In this document: piece by piece, positions 50,100 to 61,540 of the stretch | How positions within the stretch are numbered: position 1 is the first letter of the stretch | How the letters are laid out: every line of letters begins with the position of its first letter | NCBI GenBank assembly: GCA_033065855.1 | Contig: JAVXUO010000144.1 | Coordinates: forward strand, 124,001-188,000 | Origin: Escallonia rubra | Lineage: Eukaryota > Streptophyta > Magnoliopsida > Escalloniales > Escalloniaceae | DNA: 64,000 nt | Reading direction: 5' to 3' | Position numbers and translations under genes: made by a program | The notes under the pieces: generated by a model | Seen by the model: the letters and a program-made list of their open reading frames with translations, nothing else | What the model was told of the DNA's origin: nothing | The model's database searches: none

Positions 50100-50996
50100 T
50101 CTACTAATTGGGAGTGAATTTTTAGCTATATCAGTGACAAGTATGAAAGATGAAATATATTGGATAATATTTATTAATAAGACACAAATATTTTATATAG
50201 ATCGTGCAACTATTAATAATTTACTTGCTATATATCAGTCAAGCTCTTAAATTCAAAGCAAGCTCTCCCTAGGTAAAGCAATATATGCTTTCCCTGTAAT
50301 GTTCTTTCAACAACAAATAACCAGTCTTATAGCACAATGAATCAAAACTATTGCTCTTCCCTTTTCATTAGCTAAAAGACAAGGGCATGTGAGCGTGTTT
50401 AAAAACACGACTAACATGAAAGATAAGACACGAGGTGCATATAATCATCAATCCAAGTGAAATTCAAAATCAAAGACAATTATCAAGCATTGGATTAACA
50501 AGTACAACAATATTTTACGTGATAACATACGATTCAAAAATATGAGCTCTTCGTATCAAGTTATAATATATGCATATACCATGTTCATGCATGTTTCTCC
50601 TCAATGAATGCCAGCAATATTTGACAAACACAACCAAATTTATAATCAAGTCATGCTCTCCTTTTGGCATCATCAAAAGGTGTGTTTGGGGGGATTGACA
50701 ATGTGGGTTTTAAGCATTAGATGCAAATTGGCTTGCTTTTGCAATACTCATCAAACTCACCTCCAATAGTTGTTATGCAATTAAGAGTTTTCCTTGTAGC
50801 TCTTTCAACACTGACACGAAACTGGCCAATCACATTAAGCACATGATCTTCAAATTTCAAAACGTCCACACTAACCTCTATGCAACGACTATCAATAAAG
50901 GTCACAAAATAAGATGCAAAACAAGTCTTCTTATTTTAATGGGATTATAAACACATGTTATCTATTGATTTTTTGATGCATAAGTTTTAAAACTAA
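50100..50996. other. AT-rich non-coding spacer
   Basis: I see no terminal repeats or recognised family. A 62-codon minus-strand frame at 50717-50905 resembles no family I can name. Confidence 0.4.
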
Positions 50997-51388
50997 GGCC
51001 CCGTTTGACACTCATTTTTTTTCCAGTTTTGGAAATTAGAAAAAAAAAGTGCATTTGATAACCATTTTTTTCTTCTCCAGATTAAAAATCCAGTTTTTAA
51101 ACTGAAGAAGAAAAAAAACTCCAAAAATGAGTTTTTTTTTTCACTTTTGATTTTTTTTTGAGACCACCACCACCCTCCCATTGCCGGCTGCCACCGCCCA
51201 CCGCCAGCGGCTTGCCAGCAGTCGCCGGAGGTTGCCGCCAGTAGCCACCGCCGGCCACCACCTCTGGCGGCTAGCAGCCACCCCCGGCTGCTTGCAGGCG
51301 GCCACCACCGTCGGCCATCGGCAGCCACCAGCCACCGCCGGCCACCACCACCGTCGGCCACCGCTACGCCCCACCACCGCAAACCACC
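50997..51388 (+). mobile_element. MITE, family with a CCACCG-type core, copy 3 (3' end missing)
   Basis: It begins GGCCCCGTTTGACAC, with the same arm (AAACTGAAGAAGAAAAAAAA) and the same entry into the core (GAGACCACCACC) as copy 1. The core exit GCCCCACCACCGCAAACCAC is also identical. It then breaks off into unrelated sequence at about 51389, so the right arm and right inverted repeat are lost. Confidence 0.75.
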
Positions 51389-51845
51389 AAAAAAGGATGT
51401 ATGATTCTAGAGGCATACCTTTCATCCCTCGATGCACTTATTATTGGCTAAAGAATCAAGTCACTTCCGACACGTGTCCGAGCCTATGGATCGATAAATA
51501 CCTCATTCTCAAATGCATTTACCATTCCCCTTGAGAGCTTTGCTCGTGTAGCGTAGTGAGTACTACATTACTTTCCTCTAGCCACAACCAAGGAATCCTA
51601 GTGACCATCAACAAATTTTTTTTCGTAACCCGACTCATGAAGATTTCCTGCACAAATTAAATTGAGGTGAATGTCTCGAACATGTTTCACTTTCTTTAGG
51701 GGCAATTTGGCTATAGTCAATGTTAGTCTTCAGGATACATTCACCTTCCCAACACAATTTTGATCGTAGGATGTCGATTGGGACACTATTTAAAATAACC
51801 TAAGTCTCTTCGGCTTGTGAAGTTTAAGAATTATTTATCACAAAA
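51389..51845. other. Non-coding spacer left of the Copia scrap
   Basis: No recognisable coding domain. It probably belongs to the decayed Copia element to its right. Confidence 0.3.
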
Positions 51846-52160
51846 TTAAGAATTTCTTATTAGGTGGTTGCAACGTTTCTTTGTCTTCGTCACTTTCACT
51901 TCCTTTTCCTTTTCTCCGTCTATTTTCAATTTTCTGCATTCCAACTTGTAGTGGTGGGTCTTGCCATAATGATCGCATCCACTATCTTTCATGTTCCTCA
52001 ATTGTCCATCCTTGAATTTCCCCAATCTTCTGCGACAAGTGCCACTGACAAAAAGGATGAAGAACCGAAAATCTTCTTCTCGTTTCTTCATCTAATAGGC
52101 TACTTTGATCAAGCTCATAGAGAGAATATCCTCTAGAACTGAATTGTGATACCATTAATT
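51846..52160 (-). mobile_element. Copia-type gag scrap with zinc knuckle and primer-binding-like site; broken fossil
   Basis: A minus-strand frame carries a degenerate CCHC-type zinc knuckle followed by basic residues, as at the end of Copia gag. About 60 bp upstream on the same strand is a TGGTATCA word (near 52149-52156), as in tRNA-Met-type primer-binding sites. No LTR could be delimited. Confidence 0.4.
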
Positions 52161-52699
52161 AACGTCTCCCAACATTCGAGTAAGGAGCTTAGAACTAATG
52201 CATGCATCTCGTCATCGATCAAAGTTTTCATAGAGATCAATTATGATTTTTTTTTTCTAGTTCTTGTTGTAAGTGAAACCTAACTTCATCAAGCTAAATT
52301 GTTTGCTAGAACATATTGTAACTATGTAGCTTTGGCACACTAAGGTTCTCCTGTACAAGAATAGTGAGATAGCGAGAACAACAACATTGTGAAACTTAAA
52401 ATTTTCTATTATAAATCATTGTTGAGTAGTGAAATTGCGAATTAGTCGTAATGAGACGAAGATATACTGTACGAATCTCGTAAATCTTGTGTTGGTGCGT
52501 TTGTTTTATTTGTTTTACTTTTCTTCTTTGCATTGTTCGTTGCTCCTTTAGTTCGTAAGAGCTCTCTGATTTTCTCATTTTAGAGCATTAAATAATAAGG
52601 AAGAAGAACAAAATAAGAAAGACAACGAGGTCTTTAAACGGCATCACCAACCGCACCTGCCGCAAAGTCTCTCCGATAAAACTGTTACACGCCGCATAG

Positions 52700-52880
52700 C
52701 ATACGACGTCAAAAGCAGTTAAACGGCATCACGTGCAATTTACTCACTTCCCCTTGTACCTGTTTATACCCTTTCAATTTCTACCTATAGGTAGATTTTT
52801 ATTACAGAGAGGGATAAAAGAGCTTCATCAGACAAACAAGTAATAATAGCATTTAGGCAGAGCAGAAGAGAGCAGCAGAC
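52700..52880 (+). promoter_or_regulatory. Candidate core promoter and leader of the lysine-rich gene
   Basis: A TGACGTC-like ACGT element (GACGTC, 52705-52710) and a G-box CACGTG (52730-52735) lie just upstream of a TATA-like TTTATACC (about 52762). The start codon at 52881 sits in a good context (GACATGGC). The spacing fits a plant RNA polymerase II promoter; this is inference from motifs. Confidence 0.45.
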
Positions 52881-55800
52881 ATGGCTCCAGAGAGCAAATC
52901 TAGCGTGGCCAAGGCCAAACCCAGTTCAAATCAAGATGGGTCTTCCTCGAAAGCCAAGGTGGATTCGTCTGTCAACAAGAAAAAGCCTACAGGCGGCCCA
53001 ACAAAGCAACCCGTCGATGTAAAGAATAAAACTACAGCACCAACCGTCGCTAAAACTGAGGTACCCAGCTGCACAATCCATCCGTTTTTGCGATTCTTGT
53101 TCGATTACCAGCTGCCCCAGTCGATATATTTTTTTCTCTTGGGTTAATACTACTGATTTTAATGTTTGGTTAAAAAGGGTTTCTTGTTGATTTTCTTCTT
53201 GTTAATCAATTGCAAATGTCGTTGCTTTTTGTCATTTCTATACGATTCTACTTTTTTTTGGTCCAGTTAATTGTACTGATTTATTCGGTTTATAGTTGAT
53301 TTGCTTCTTGTTAATCAATTGCAAATTTATTTCGTTGCTTTTTGTAATATGATTACCAGTTGTCCTCAAGTTGACGTCTTTCTTCTCTTGGGTTAATTTT
53401 ATTTCTGGTGGACTGGGTTGATGCTTTGGATAATTGGGTTTCTTGTATTTTCTCGTTAATCAGTTAGGTGAATGGGCTATTGCTTGTAGTTTATAAGCTT
53501 GGTGACTTGTGTCCTTTAACTATGAATTGTTTGAAAGATAAAGTAATTTGGTTTCAGTTTTGTAAAAGACCATTCAATTGAAACTATATATTAAAAAATT
53601 TGCCTCTTGCCTGCGTAAGGGAAAAAGAAAAAGACAGACATGAGCACACACTAGAAAAACAAAAGGCAAGAGAGATTTTTGGTTCTTTGGTAGCGGTTGA
53701 TGTGTCTTTTCAAGTTGATGAAGTGAAAGTAAAAGCAAAAACAAGATTGATTATGTCAAAAGCCAGCATAGAGATAACAGTGATAGAACATTTTTCGCGC
53801 TATTATTTTATATGAAACTAGTGCCACTAAATCACGTGATATGACGGCGTTTATCTATACTATATATATATATAAAAGGAAAACATGGTTTGGTGGTGTA
53901 ACACTTTTTTGGTATTACATAACTACCTATCTAGAATGGTGAGAAGCGACATTCTAAGAAATTTTCTAAAATATGACATAAAATATACATCTTAAAATGG
54001 TAAATAACTACCTATAAAGACATGTTTATTTTTCATAATTTAAACTTCATCAAAAAAAGTATAGTTAAAGTAAATTATAAAAGTTCAAACTTGATATTAA
54101 AAAATAACCTATTGCTAACTTTATCTTTATACATGTTTTGCTAACTTATTTTACCACACGCATGACTAACTATTTTACTAAAGTTTAAGATTCATATTAT
54201 TGAATGTGACAGTAAACACTTATACGTGATTCTTATTTTTTAAAAAGAGAATGACATTATGAACTTTATTTTTGCACACGCGATGTGTGTGCCACGGTGG
54301 CTCGTTTTTTTATAAAGTGAATTCATATTCTCAATTGACAACAAGTAAATTGTTAATTACGTCCCACAACATAATGGGACAATGTCCGATCAAAGAAGCG
54401 AAAAGAAATGATACAAACAATTAAACAGTGAAACTTACGAAAAATGGTTTGCAATTTAAGCATCCATAAATATCTTATTGCATGATGTGGTCCATATAGG
54501 GGGACTTTGTAAACGTTTTACAGCAAAAGACCAAAAATGAAAATTCATAGATCTAGAGAGTAGAGGGAGATGGTGTATCCTGTCACCTAGCTGTATGCAT
54601 ATCTAAGCTTCACAGAAATTGGTAAGTAGAACACCTATTTTCCTCTTGAAACCTCTAGCTATCTCTCTAGTCTTTTCGCTCTTTTTTTCTGTCTCTTCTC
54701 TCATTTTTTACTGCCGAACCAAGGTCTCTTCTTTTTTTGTTCCTTCACTCTCTCTGCCGAAGCATCCTCCTCACTGCCCAGCCATTCTTTCTTGTTGTAT
54801 TTGAACATTGTTGATGCTCCTTTTTCGTATGGCACTTCAGTCGCTACTGTAGTTTGGCTTTATCTCATTTGTTTCACAATCCACCAGGTAACTTGCAAAT
54901 GTAGTAGCCAATGATTAAATGCCACGTGAGTCAATCACATAATAAGCATCCAACTTCACACGGCCGAAGCAAGCCATCTTGGCATGACCCAATGTATGGG
55001 TCATTGAATCAAGTCCATTTATTTGGCATAGAAAAAGGACTTTGTAGGAGACTGATAAACTGGGATACAACCCATCATAGCGAATTAGTTAATGGACCAT
55101 GTTCATTATGTATTCTCATCTTTTGTCAAAAGTTTGGTGCCTACAAACAACTACAGTCAAAACAAGAGAGGAGAAAGTTTCCTCCTTGTCGGGCCAGAAG
55201 TATGATATTTGTCAATGCTAGGTTTTCTTGTTAATCAACTAAAACATTAATTGCTTTTCATAATTATATATGTAATTTTACTTCTTCTTTTTTGTCGAGC
55301 TAATTCTACTGATCTTTTCATTGGATTTTTGGGTTCATAATTGATTTTCTTCCTGTTAATCAACTGCCAATTTTGTTGCTTTTTATAATTTTAATATGTA
55401 TACACCAGCTGCACCCCAGTTGATATATTTTCTTTTCTTGGGTTAATGTAATTTGTTGTACTTATTTGATTAATTTTTCCCCTTCCATGTTTTGACGAGA
55501 AATCCCCCATCCTGAGAGGGAGGGAGGGGGAAGTGTACACGCCATAAACCTTATTGAGTTTTCTAAAGGATTTCTTTAGTAGGTCTAACTACTGGGGAAC
55601 ATCTGACTGCCAAAGAAAGATAGAGAATAAGAACACCCTTTTGAATGCCCTTCACCTTAAGCAATTGGAAGGAATAGGAGTAGTCCCGTCAGAACGAACC
55701 TATGCCATGGAAAGAAATAGTTTTTGGTACTTTATTAGGGGTTAATGAGTTCTTATATTTGTTGAAGTGAAGGTGAAAGCGAAAACCACATCTGGTATGT

Positions 55801-56083
55801 CCAAAACCACCACCACCACCACCACCACCACCACCACCAAGAAAACAACTGCTGTCAAAACAAGAGAGAAGAAAGTTTACACCTTGCCGGGCCAGAAGTT
55901 TGATGTTCCTGAAGAGGTTGGACCCTTTACGTATTCTTCCTTACTGTTCTTATAACACAATCTGAGTGGATATGGTTTAACTTACTCTACATACGCTGCT
56001 TTTTATCAACAGCGAGAACCTTTGCGGATGTTTTACGAGTCATTGTCAAAACAGATACCTTCTAGTGAAATGGCAGAGTTTTG
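52881..56083 (+). CDS. Lysine-rich plant protein of unknown function, first three exons
   Basis: Exon 1 is 52881-53060 (60 codons, MAPESKSSVAKAKPSSNQDG start). Exon 2 is 55773-55916 (VKAKTTSGMSK, a run of 11 Thr, then TREKKVYTLPGQKFDVPEE). Exon 3 is 56013-56083 (REPLRMFYESLSKQIPSSEM and AEF, ending in TG of a Trp codon). Donors are GTACCC, GTTGGA and GTGAGA; all exons join in frame. The KVYTLPGQK...REPLR.FYESL..Q.P.SEMAEFW block is known to me from conserved plant proteins without assigned function, which continue with a short helical Lys-rich tail. The exon for that tail was not found up to 64000, so the gene either has a very long intron or lost its end. The N-terminal half is low-complexity and probably disordered. 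Confidence 0.75.
53696..55215 (+). pseudogene. Decayed duplicate of exon 2 inside intron 1, split in two
   Basis: The first half at about 53712-53775 (GTTGATGAAGTGAAAGTAAA...ATGTCAAAAGCCA) matches the start of exon 2 at 55761-55805. The second half at about 55147-55205 (ACTACAGTCAAAACAAGAGA...GGGCCAGAAGT) matches its end at 55846-55905. About 1.37 kb of other DNA separates them. Intronic sequence next to both is also duplicated: TTGTTAATCAA and CTTGGGTTAAT blocks recur near 53200, 53310, 53390, 55230, 55355 and 55440. A stop follows within the first half, and the second half has no donor site at the expected place. Confidence 0.8.
53776..55146. other. Insertion of unknown class splitting the duplicate exon
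   Basis: A start-like TCTATACTATATATATATAT (53854) and, at 54274-54292, a hairpin with GCACAC and GTGTGC arms recall short Helitrons, but the expected CTRR end is absent. The rest (54305-55146) is unrecognised. No coding domain. Confidence 0.3.
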
Positions 56084-57064
56084 GTGAGAATTCCTCCTTA
56101 TTATCTTGCTTTTTTCTTTTTTGGTTATCTTCTTTATTCCGAGTCTTTGTAAAGTTGTCGAGAACCTTTCGTCTATTTAATAAACCCTACACAGACATTA
56201 CCCAGTTAGATTGATTCATAGGGGTAATATGTGTGGTAATACTAGTGTTTGGAGTTGTCATACTTTTCATAGGCTTGTGCTGTGATTTTCCATGATAAGA
56301 TAGCTTATCATACAGGGTTGGACTACTTTGATAAAAAAGGAAGAACAGCAGAGAAAAGCTGTCTCTGTTTTTCCTAAGCATCTAGTTTAGTGTTTGTCAA
56401 GCAGTGATGTTGTAGTGACTGCTCAATGTGGGTCAATTGACTTTGCATTGTGTTTGTGTCTTACTTAATTAGAATTATGTTTGTTAACATCGACTCTTCC
56501 ATCCAGAAGTTGTGGTTAGCATTTCAGTTGCATTTAATAATCGTGTGTTTAGCAATATGAAAGCATTCCTTCTGCTCAGAAAATGCGCAAGTACTAATAA
56601 CTTATCTGACAGTAGGCTGACTTGACAAGAGGCCCAGGTAGTAGATTTACTGATGATACTTTCATGCATATGGCAGTAATGTTAATTATGTGGCAATGGG
56701 GCTCTAAGATCTATCTTTTGATCTTATTGTTATTATTTTATATATAATTTGAGCTCTTCTTTATTTGGGTGAGGGTGGGGGGTGGGGATTTGGTATAAAT
56801 TTGAGGATGAAAAATCAGGTAATGAAAAGGCATATTCTGAGAAAAAACTTTGTGCTATTGGTGGCCCCCTCCTTGTTTGTATGAGCTAAATGTTCGACTC
56901 CCACATCCAAGACACAATAACTACAAGTTTTATCATTGTAGTAGTCAAACTTAAATACAGAACTAAGGTTGGCACTATGAAGTTGTGCAACTTTTATCGG
57001 ATTTGAAAGCCCCAAGGGGCATCTTATGATGAGCTTGGGTTTCTATACTAAGAGTAGAGTAGTA
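56084..57064 (+). other. Presumed intron sequence after exon 3
   Basis: Begins with a GTGAGA donor. No exon, gene or terminal repeat recognised in it. Confidence 0.4.
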
Positions 57065-58274
57065 CTACTTCAGTCCCACAAATATTGATCACAGTTGACT
57101 TGCACGCATATTAAGGTTTTAAGTCAGACATTCTATGTTTCCCATTCTACCCCTAAATGCCTTGTATAATTCTTGTTGGGCACCTTTTCCTTCATATTTT
57201 AGTGTTTCTCTCTCGAAAATTTTCTGGTCTGCAACTCAATTCCTTCTCTTGACTAAAAAATTGAACCTTTGTTTACGGGTTTGAGCTTATGACTGATAAT
57301 GATGCAACCTATCAACTCACCAATTAAAAGTTTCCAAAATTAATTACCAGATTATGAACAGAAGGTTGTAATCATGGGTCAAAGGTTTAAATTCCGGGCA
57401 AACCTTTCTTACTGAATTTCTGAACTTAGTAAGTTCAGAATTATCCCCATTAACAAGAAAGTTATGGGTCAAGACCCTTCAACAATCTTATAATCATATA
57501 ATCATACGGTCATACCCTTAATGGACTTCTTTTTTTGGATCCATATGTCTGCTATGAGCAGAATCTATGGTCTTCGTCGGTGGCTTTCAGCATAACTAGG
57601 GCTTTTTTCAGACGCCTTATCACGCCTAGGGTTGCCAGCACTAGCTTAGGCGTTTCCACTTGCCTAGTCATTCGCATAGGTGTCCCGCCTGAGTTGCGTG
57701 GTCATCACCTGTAGAACGCTTACTCTGCATATTCTCGCCGAGTCACGCCTATTCAGTTGGCTATTTCCAGAAACTCACCACCGCGCCTCTAATAACCTCC
57801 ACAACCATCAACAACCATGTCAAAGATCCTCAAACATCACCATAGCTTTTAAACCCAAGATGTAGCTTCAACCAAAATCACATCTGAGCTGATTAAATCA
57901 AATCTAATATTTATATGTCTTCTATACTCAAATCAAGACTGGCTCTGAAAGTAGATCCAAAATTGTGGATGAAGGCTGCGAAATTAATCAAGGAAGGTGC
58001 AGTGGTGATGGGTCAGAGATGGGAGTGATTATAGGCGAGAAGTAGAGAGAGAAAGATAGGATGTGGGAGTGTTGATCTTGGTGGTTGATAGATTGGGGGG
58101 TCGGGACTGAAGAGGAGGGAGGGAGAAGAAAGAGAGAGAAACAAAGAGGGATAGAAGAGAGTAAACATGGCAAATTAAAAAAAAATAAAAATGCTATCCA
58201 TATCTGGAAAGTGATCAATCTTTTTAGGACAGCAAAATAAGGAAATGTGATCAATATTTTTGGGACAAAGGGAG
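57065..58274. mobile_element. Tc1/mariner (Stowaway-type) non-autonomous element
   Basis: Ends CTACTTCAGTCCCACAAATA on the left and, on the opposite strand, CTCCCTTTGTCCCAAAAATA on the right are variants of the well-known CTCCCTCCGTCCC termini. Both continue with TTGATCACA. They are flanked by TA (57063-57064 and 58275-58276), the mariner target. The 1.2-kb interior has no intact transposase. It lies in the presumed third intron of the lysine-rich gene, if that gene continues. Confidence 0.85.
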
Positions 58275-58442
58275 TACGATATTTGTCTTGAAACGAGCAA
58301 GTTCTCCGCTTTTTCCAACCAAGTTGAGCTTTTTTTGTTTCTGAACACTCATGTCGAACTGGCTCCCTCTCATTATTCTCCCTTTTAACAAGTAAATGGA
58401 TCATATGCTGCGGCTAGAAATCATTACTTCAATTATGGTTAA

Positions 58443-58767
58443 TGTTAAACATCATAACATTGTTGGGTCCATTCTTTAATAACTTAAGCTTTTAAGCAGC
58501 TAGTAACTTAACATGGTATCAAAGCTCTAGTTGCTCAAGGTCTTGGGTTCAATTTTTCCCGCTTGCAAGTTTGAACACCTTTATAATAGTGCAATTTGCA
58601 CTCTGTTTATTTGTGCACTTGGTGGTGGTGCACCTTAATTTGTTTCTCATTGAACTCTCTCTCCATGTGCAATTGGGGCCTTGCATGTGAGGGAGAGCAT
58701 TAAACATGATAACTTTGTTGGACCAATTCTAATAGCTTAAGCTTTTAGATTAACTGGTAACTTAACA
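58443..58767 (+). mobile_element. TRIM (miniature LTR retroelement)
   Basis: Two LTRs of about 70 bp, 58443-58513 and 58698-58767, share TAAACAT(C/G)ATAAC, AACTTAAGCTTTTA-like and GTAACTTAACA blocks. Directly after the first is TGGTATCAAAGCTCT (58514-58528), a tRNA-Met-type primer-binding site; a purine-rich GAGGGAGAG precedes the second. There is no coding capacity. The flanks TTAA/TTAA suggest a 5-bp duplication with one mismatch. LTR divergence indicates an old insertion. Confidence 0.8.
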
Positions 58768-60650
58768 ATTAACAGTGAAGGTCACATCATAACATATATA
58801 AAACGAAACCCTAACACGAGTTGGACATTAAAAAACCTGAAATGTAAATACTAAAACATGAATATGAAGATAAATGAGTAACAAGTACTTCCGTCCTCTA
58901 TACTCTGTAAATAAACAAGCAAAGCAAGTTCACAAATCTAGTGATCCATATTTACATCGCAGTCATATGTTCCCGACTCAGTGGCAAACAAGTTTGCTTT
59001 TTTTTTTTGTGATTGGCACTTGCAGTTGCATGATGTTCTATCCAACGCCGATAGTGATCTGTATTTTTGTCACAGGAAAGTTACCTTAAGTTTGGAAAAT
59101 TTGATGCAATGACATTAAGGATAGCTAGTTATCACTATTTGCTTAGCTTCTTAGTTACATAAAGGTTTTGATTCGAGAAATGAAGTAGCTCAACCGATAA
59201 GGCTTGAGTGCTCGTACGGAAGGTTGCTTTAGGGTTACGTTAAAGGAATGAGTATGTGACAGGAAATAAGTCCAATAGACGCTTCTTCTTTCTTTCTTTC
59301 CCCATCCAGCTGGTATAATTATGCCAGCACTCCCATGTTTACTCCTGGTAGCGCCTGACACCACGAAGTATCATATTGCCACTCTCGCACCACAAGATTG
59401 TATGTAAGAAACACTCTCTGGCCATAACCCAATGAAGATGCTCTCTGCTAACATGGCACATATTGACAAGGTTCATTGGGAAGTTTTGGGTTTTAACAAA
59501 TAAAACAGCTATTTTCTTCTCCTTCCACCCGTCAACTAGCCACCACCTTCAACCCTAAGACCCTTGTATCCACAACCTCACTGAACCCGCAATGCTGCTG
59601 CAATCTAACACATCACCACCATATAACATCCACCCCACCAAATTAACTCACATAACATAGACCCACTACAATGCATCTGCCACCAATTACGAAACAACCA
59701 CCTGCTTCTCCTTCTCTCAATTGCCGTCACCAGTCATGCCTCCAGACACTTCCAATTTATGCAACGGCGAGCTTGACTCTCTGATGGTGAAATTCTTAAT
59801 CGTTCCATGACTGGCACTCGCCAAATTTGACAATACCCCTACACTTGGCCGTTGATCCAGCCTAGTGATTAGGAAGATTCAGAAACGGCTGCTCAATGCC
59901 CAGGAATCAAAGTAAAACATAGAAAGTGACATCAACCGATCATATGACCCAACCACCTTTGACACCAAATTGCACAATTCATCAACATCTGCCAATTGCT
60001 CGTTGACCCTACCCCCACCCCCACCCCAAGCCCTATTACAATCACCCATACACATAAATGTCGTAATCAAAAAAAGAAATGAAATCTGGTAAGGTTGTCA
60101 GTGTCGAAATCCCTCATTTACCGCCATTAAAGCCCATACCTATTTAGGTTGAATATCTCCATTACTTCAATTTCCAACCCGTTGTATATGTTAAACAACA
60201 TCTCTTTCATTCTAGAGCTTTTGGAATTAGGGGGACTTTGGGATAGGATTTGTGTGTGGCTGTGTATCGGTGATGATCAATTAAGGTGGTATTGCGGTGG
60301 TTATGGAATTGCAAAGTGGAAAGGGATTGTGGCTGGCTGTCTACAGACAAAGGAGTTATAAGATACTGGTTGTAAACAGAAGAAAAAAATAAAACAAATA
60401 AAAAATGTGCACAGATAGTTTATTACGGTTTACCAAATAGCCTTTAATTAATTGGACGTCAGCATTCCGACAAGGCTGCCACAGAACAACCTTGATCTAG
60501 CCACTGGTCTAAAGCCTTAACCCTCTGCGCGCGCTCGTGCGGGGAGGGGGGTGCGGGGCATAGAGAACCTGACTTAGATCGGCAAGGCTTGAGGCCCAAC
60601 TGCCAAGCAGACAAGGTGCGATGCCTTCGGAACCTACTCTTGTCTCAGAG
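58768..60650. other. Non-coding stretch
   Basis: AT-rich sequence with a CCACCACC-containing segment at about 59520-59720. No gene, terminal repeat or RNA gene supported. Confidence 0.4.
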
Positions 60651-60656
60651 TGACCA

Positions 60657-61080
60657 GAGGGTTATGATTCTTAGGAGTGTCAATGAAGAGCTCCCAATTG
60701 CCTATCCTACTGTGAGTCCTTGTGTCAGAGCACTCGGAGCACGCCAAGGTAGTGTCCTGGAGAAGTTGCCCACCCGACGGGTTTGAGGTAGTGTCCTGGA
60801 GTAGTCGCCTACTTGGCGGAAGAGGAGTCTTCGTGCCGAATTTCTGAGAGCTCCCTGACAGAGATAGTTTCCCAGGGGGATTGCCACGATGTGTACTTGT
60901 GCCAGAGCACGCCAAGGTAGTGTCCCAGAGGAGTTGCCTACCCGACGGGCTGAGGTAGTACTTCAAAGGAGTCTCCTACCTGGCGGAAGAGGGGTTCTCA
61001 TACCGAAGCACTCGAAGCTCCCTAGTGGAGATAGAGTCCCAGGATAGTTGTCTATTTCGCAATGAGTCCTTGCGCAGGAG
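60657..61080. repeat. GC-rich tandem repeat, about 180 bp unit
   Basis: Units share AGCACGCCAAGGTAGTGTCC, TACCCGACGGG, TACNTGGCGGAAGAGG and GAGATAG(A/T)(G/T)TCCCAG. Two copies (from about 60726 and 60903) and a leading partial copy (60657-60725) are seen. Frames through it are by-products. Confidence 0.8.
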
Positions 61081-61159
61081 CACTCAGAGCGTGAAGGCCG
61101 TGTCCAGGAGTTCCCTATCCTGAAGGATGCACACTTGGGAGAGCGGGTTGAAGCATGTT

Positions 61160-61540
61160 CCACTACCCAGGCGAGGTGTGCATGGTGTCGTGAAGAGATG
61201 GACCAACGCCGGGGGTGTGGTAGTATGACGGAGTGTCGCTTTGAGGGCACGCACAATGGAGATGGCGCTGGGGGAGGTGTCAATGAGTGTTGTGCGGGGC
61301 ACATAACATGGAGGGGGTGTGTGGGTGTGGCCGATGGATGCGGTGCGGTGGGTACATAGTGTGGAGATGATGCTGATGCGCTGTCAGGCATCGTGTGGGG
61401 CACGTAGCGTAGAGATGGTGCTTGGGCGTAGTTAGGTGTTCCGGCAAGGAGGCATGGTAACGGACGTAGTGCCAGGGGGCACCTAGGGTGGAGACAGCGT
61501 TTGGGCTTGGTTAGGCGTTGCGGCGATGGAAGTCATGGAA
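61160..61540. repeat. GC-rich degenerate repeat of GGGCAC...GGAGATGG words
   Basis: Words such as GGGGCACGTAGCGTAGAGAT, GGGGGCACCTAGGGTGGAGA and GGGGCACATAACATGGAGG recur every 60-80 bp, alternating with GGCGT(A/T)G(T/C)TTAGG-like and GCGGTG motifs. The array is contiguous with the 180-bp repeat and of similar composition. Confidence 0.6.

Noticed and set aside
50717-50905. 62-codon minus-strand frame
   Set aside because: Looks protein-like in composition but resembles no family I know, and has no neighbouring coding context.
53854-54304. Helitron
   Set aside because: The start-like TCTATACTATA and a hairpin are suggestive, but the 3' end does not read CTRR and the hairpin is short and not placed 10-12 bp from such an end.
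59170-59240. tRNA-derived SINE (A-box-like TAGCTCAACCGATAAGG)
   Set aside because: No acceptable B box at the right distance and no tail or target duplication; similarity to an A box alone is weak.
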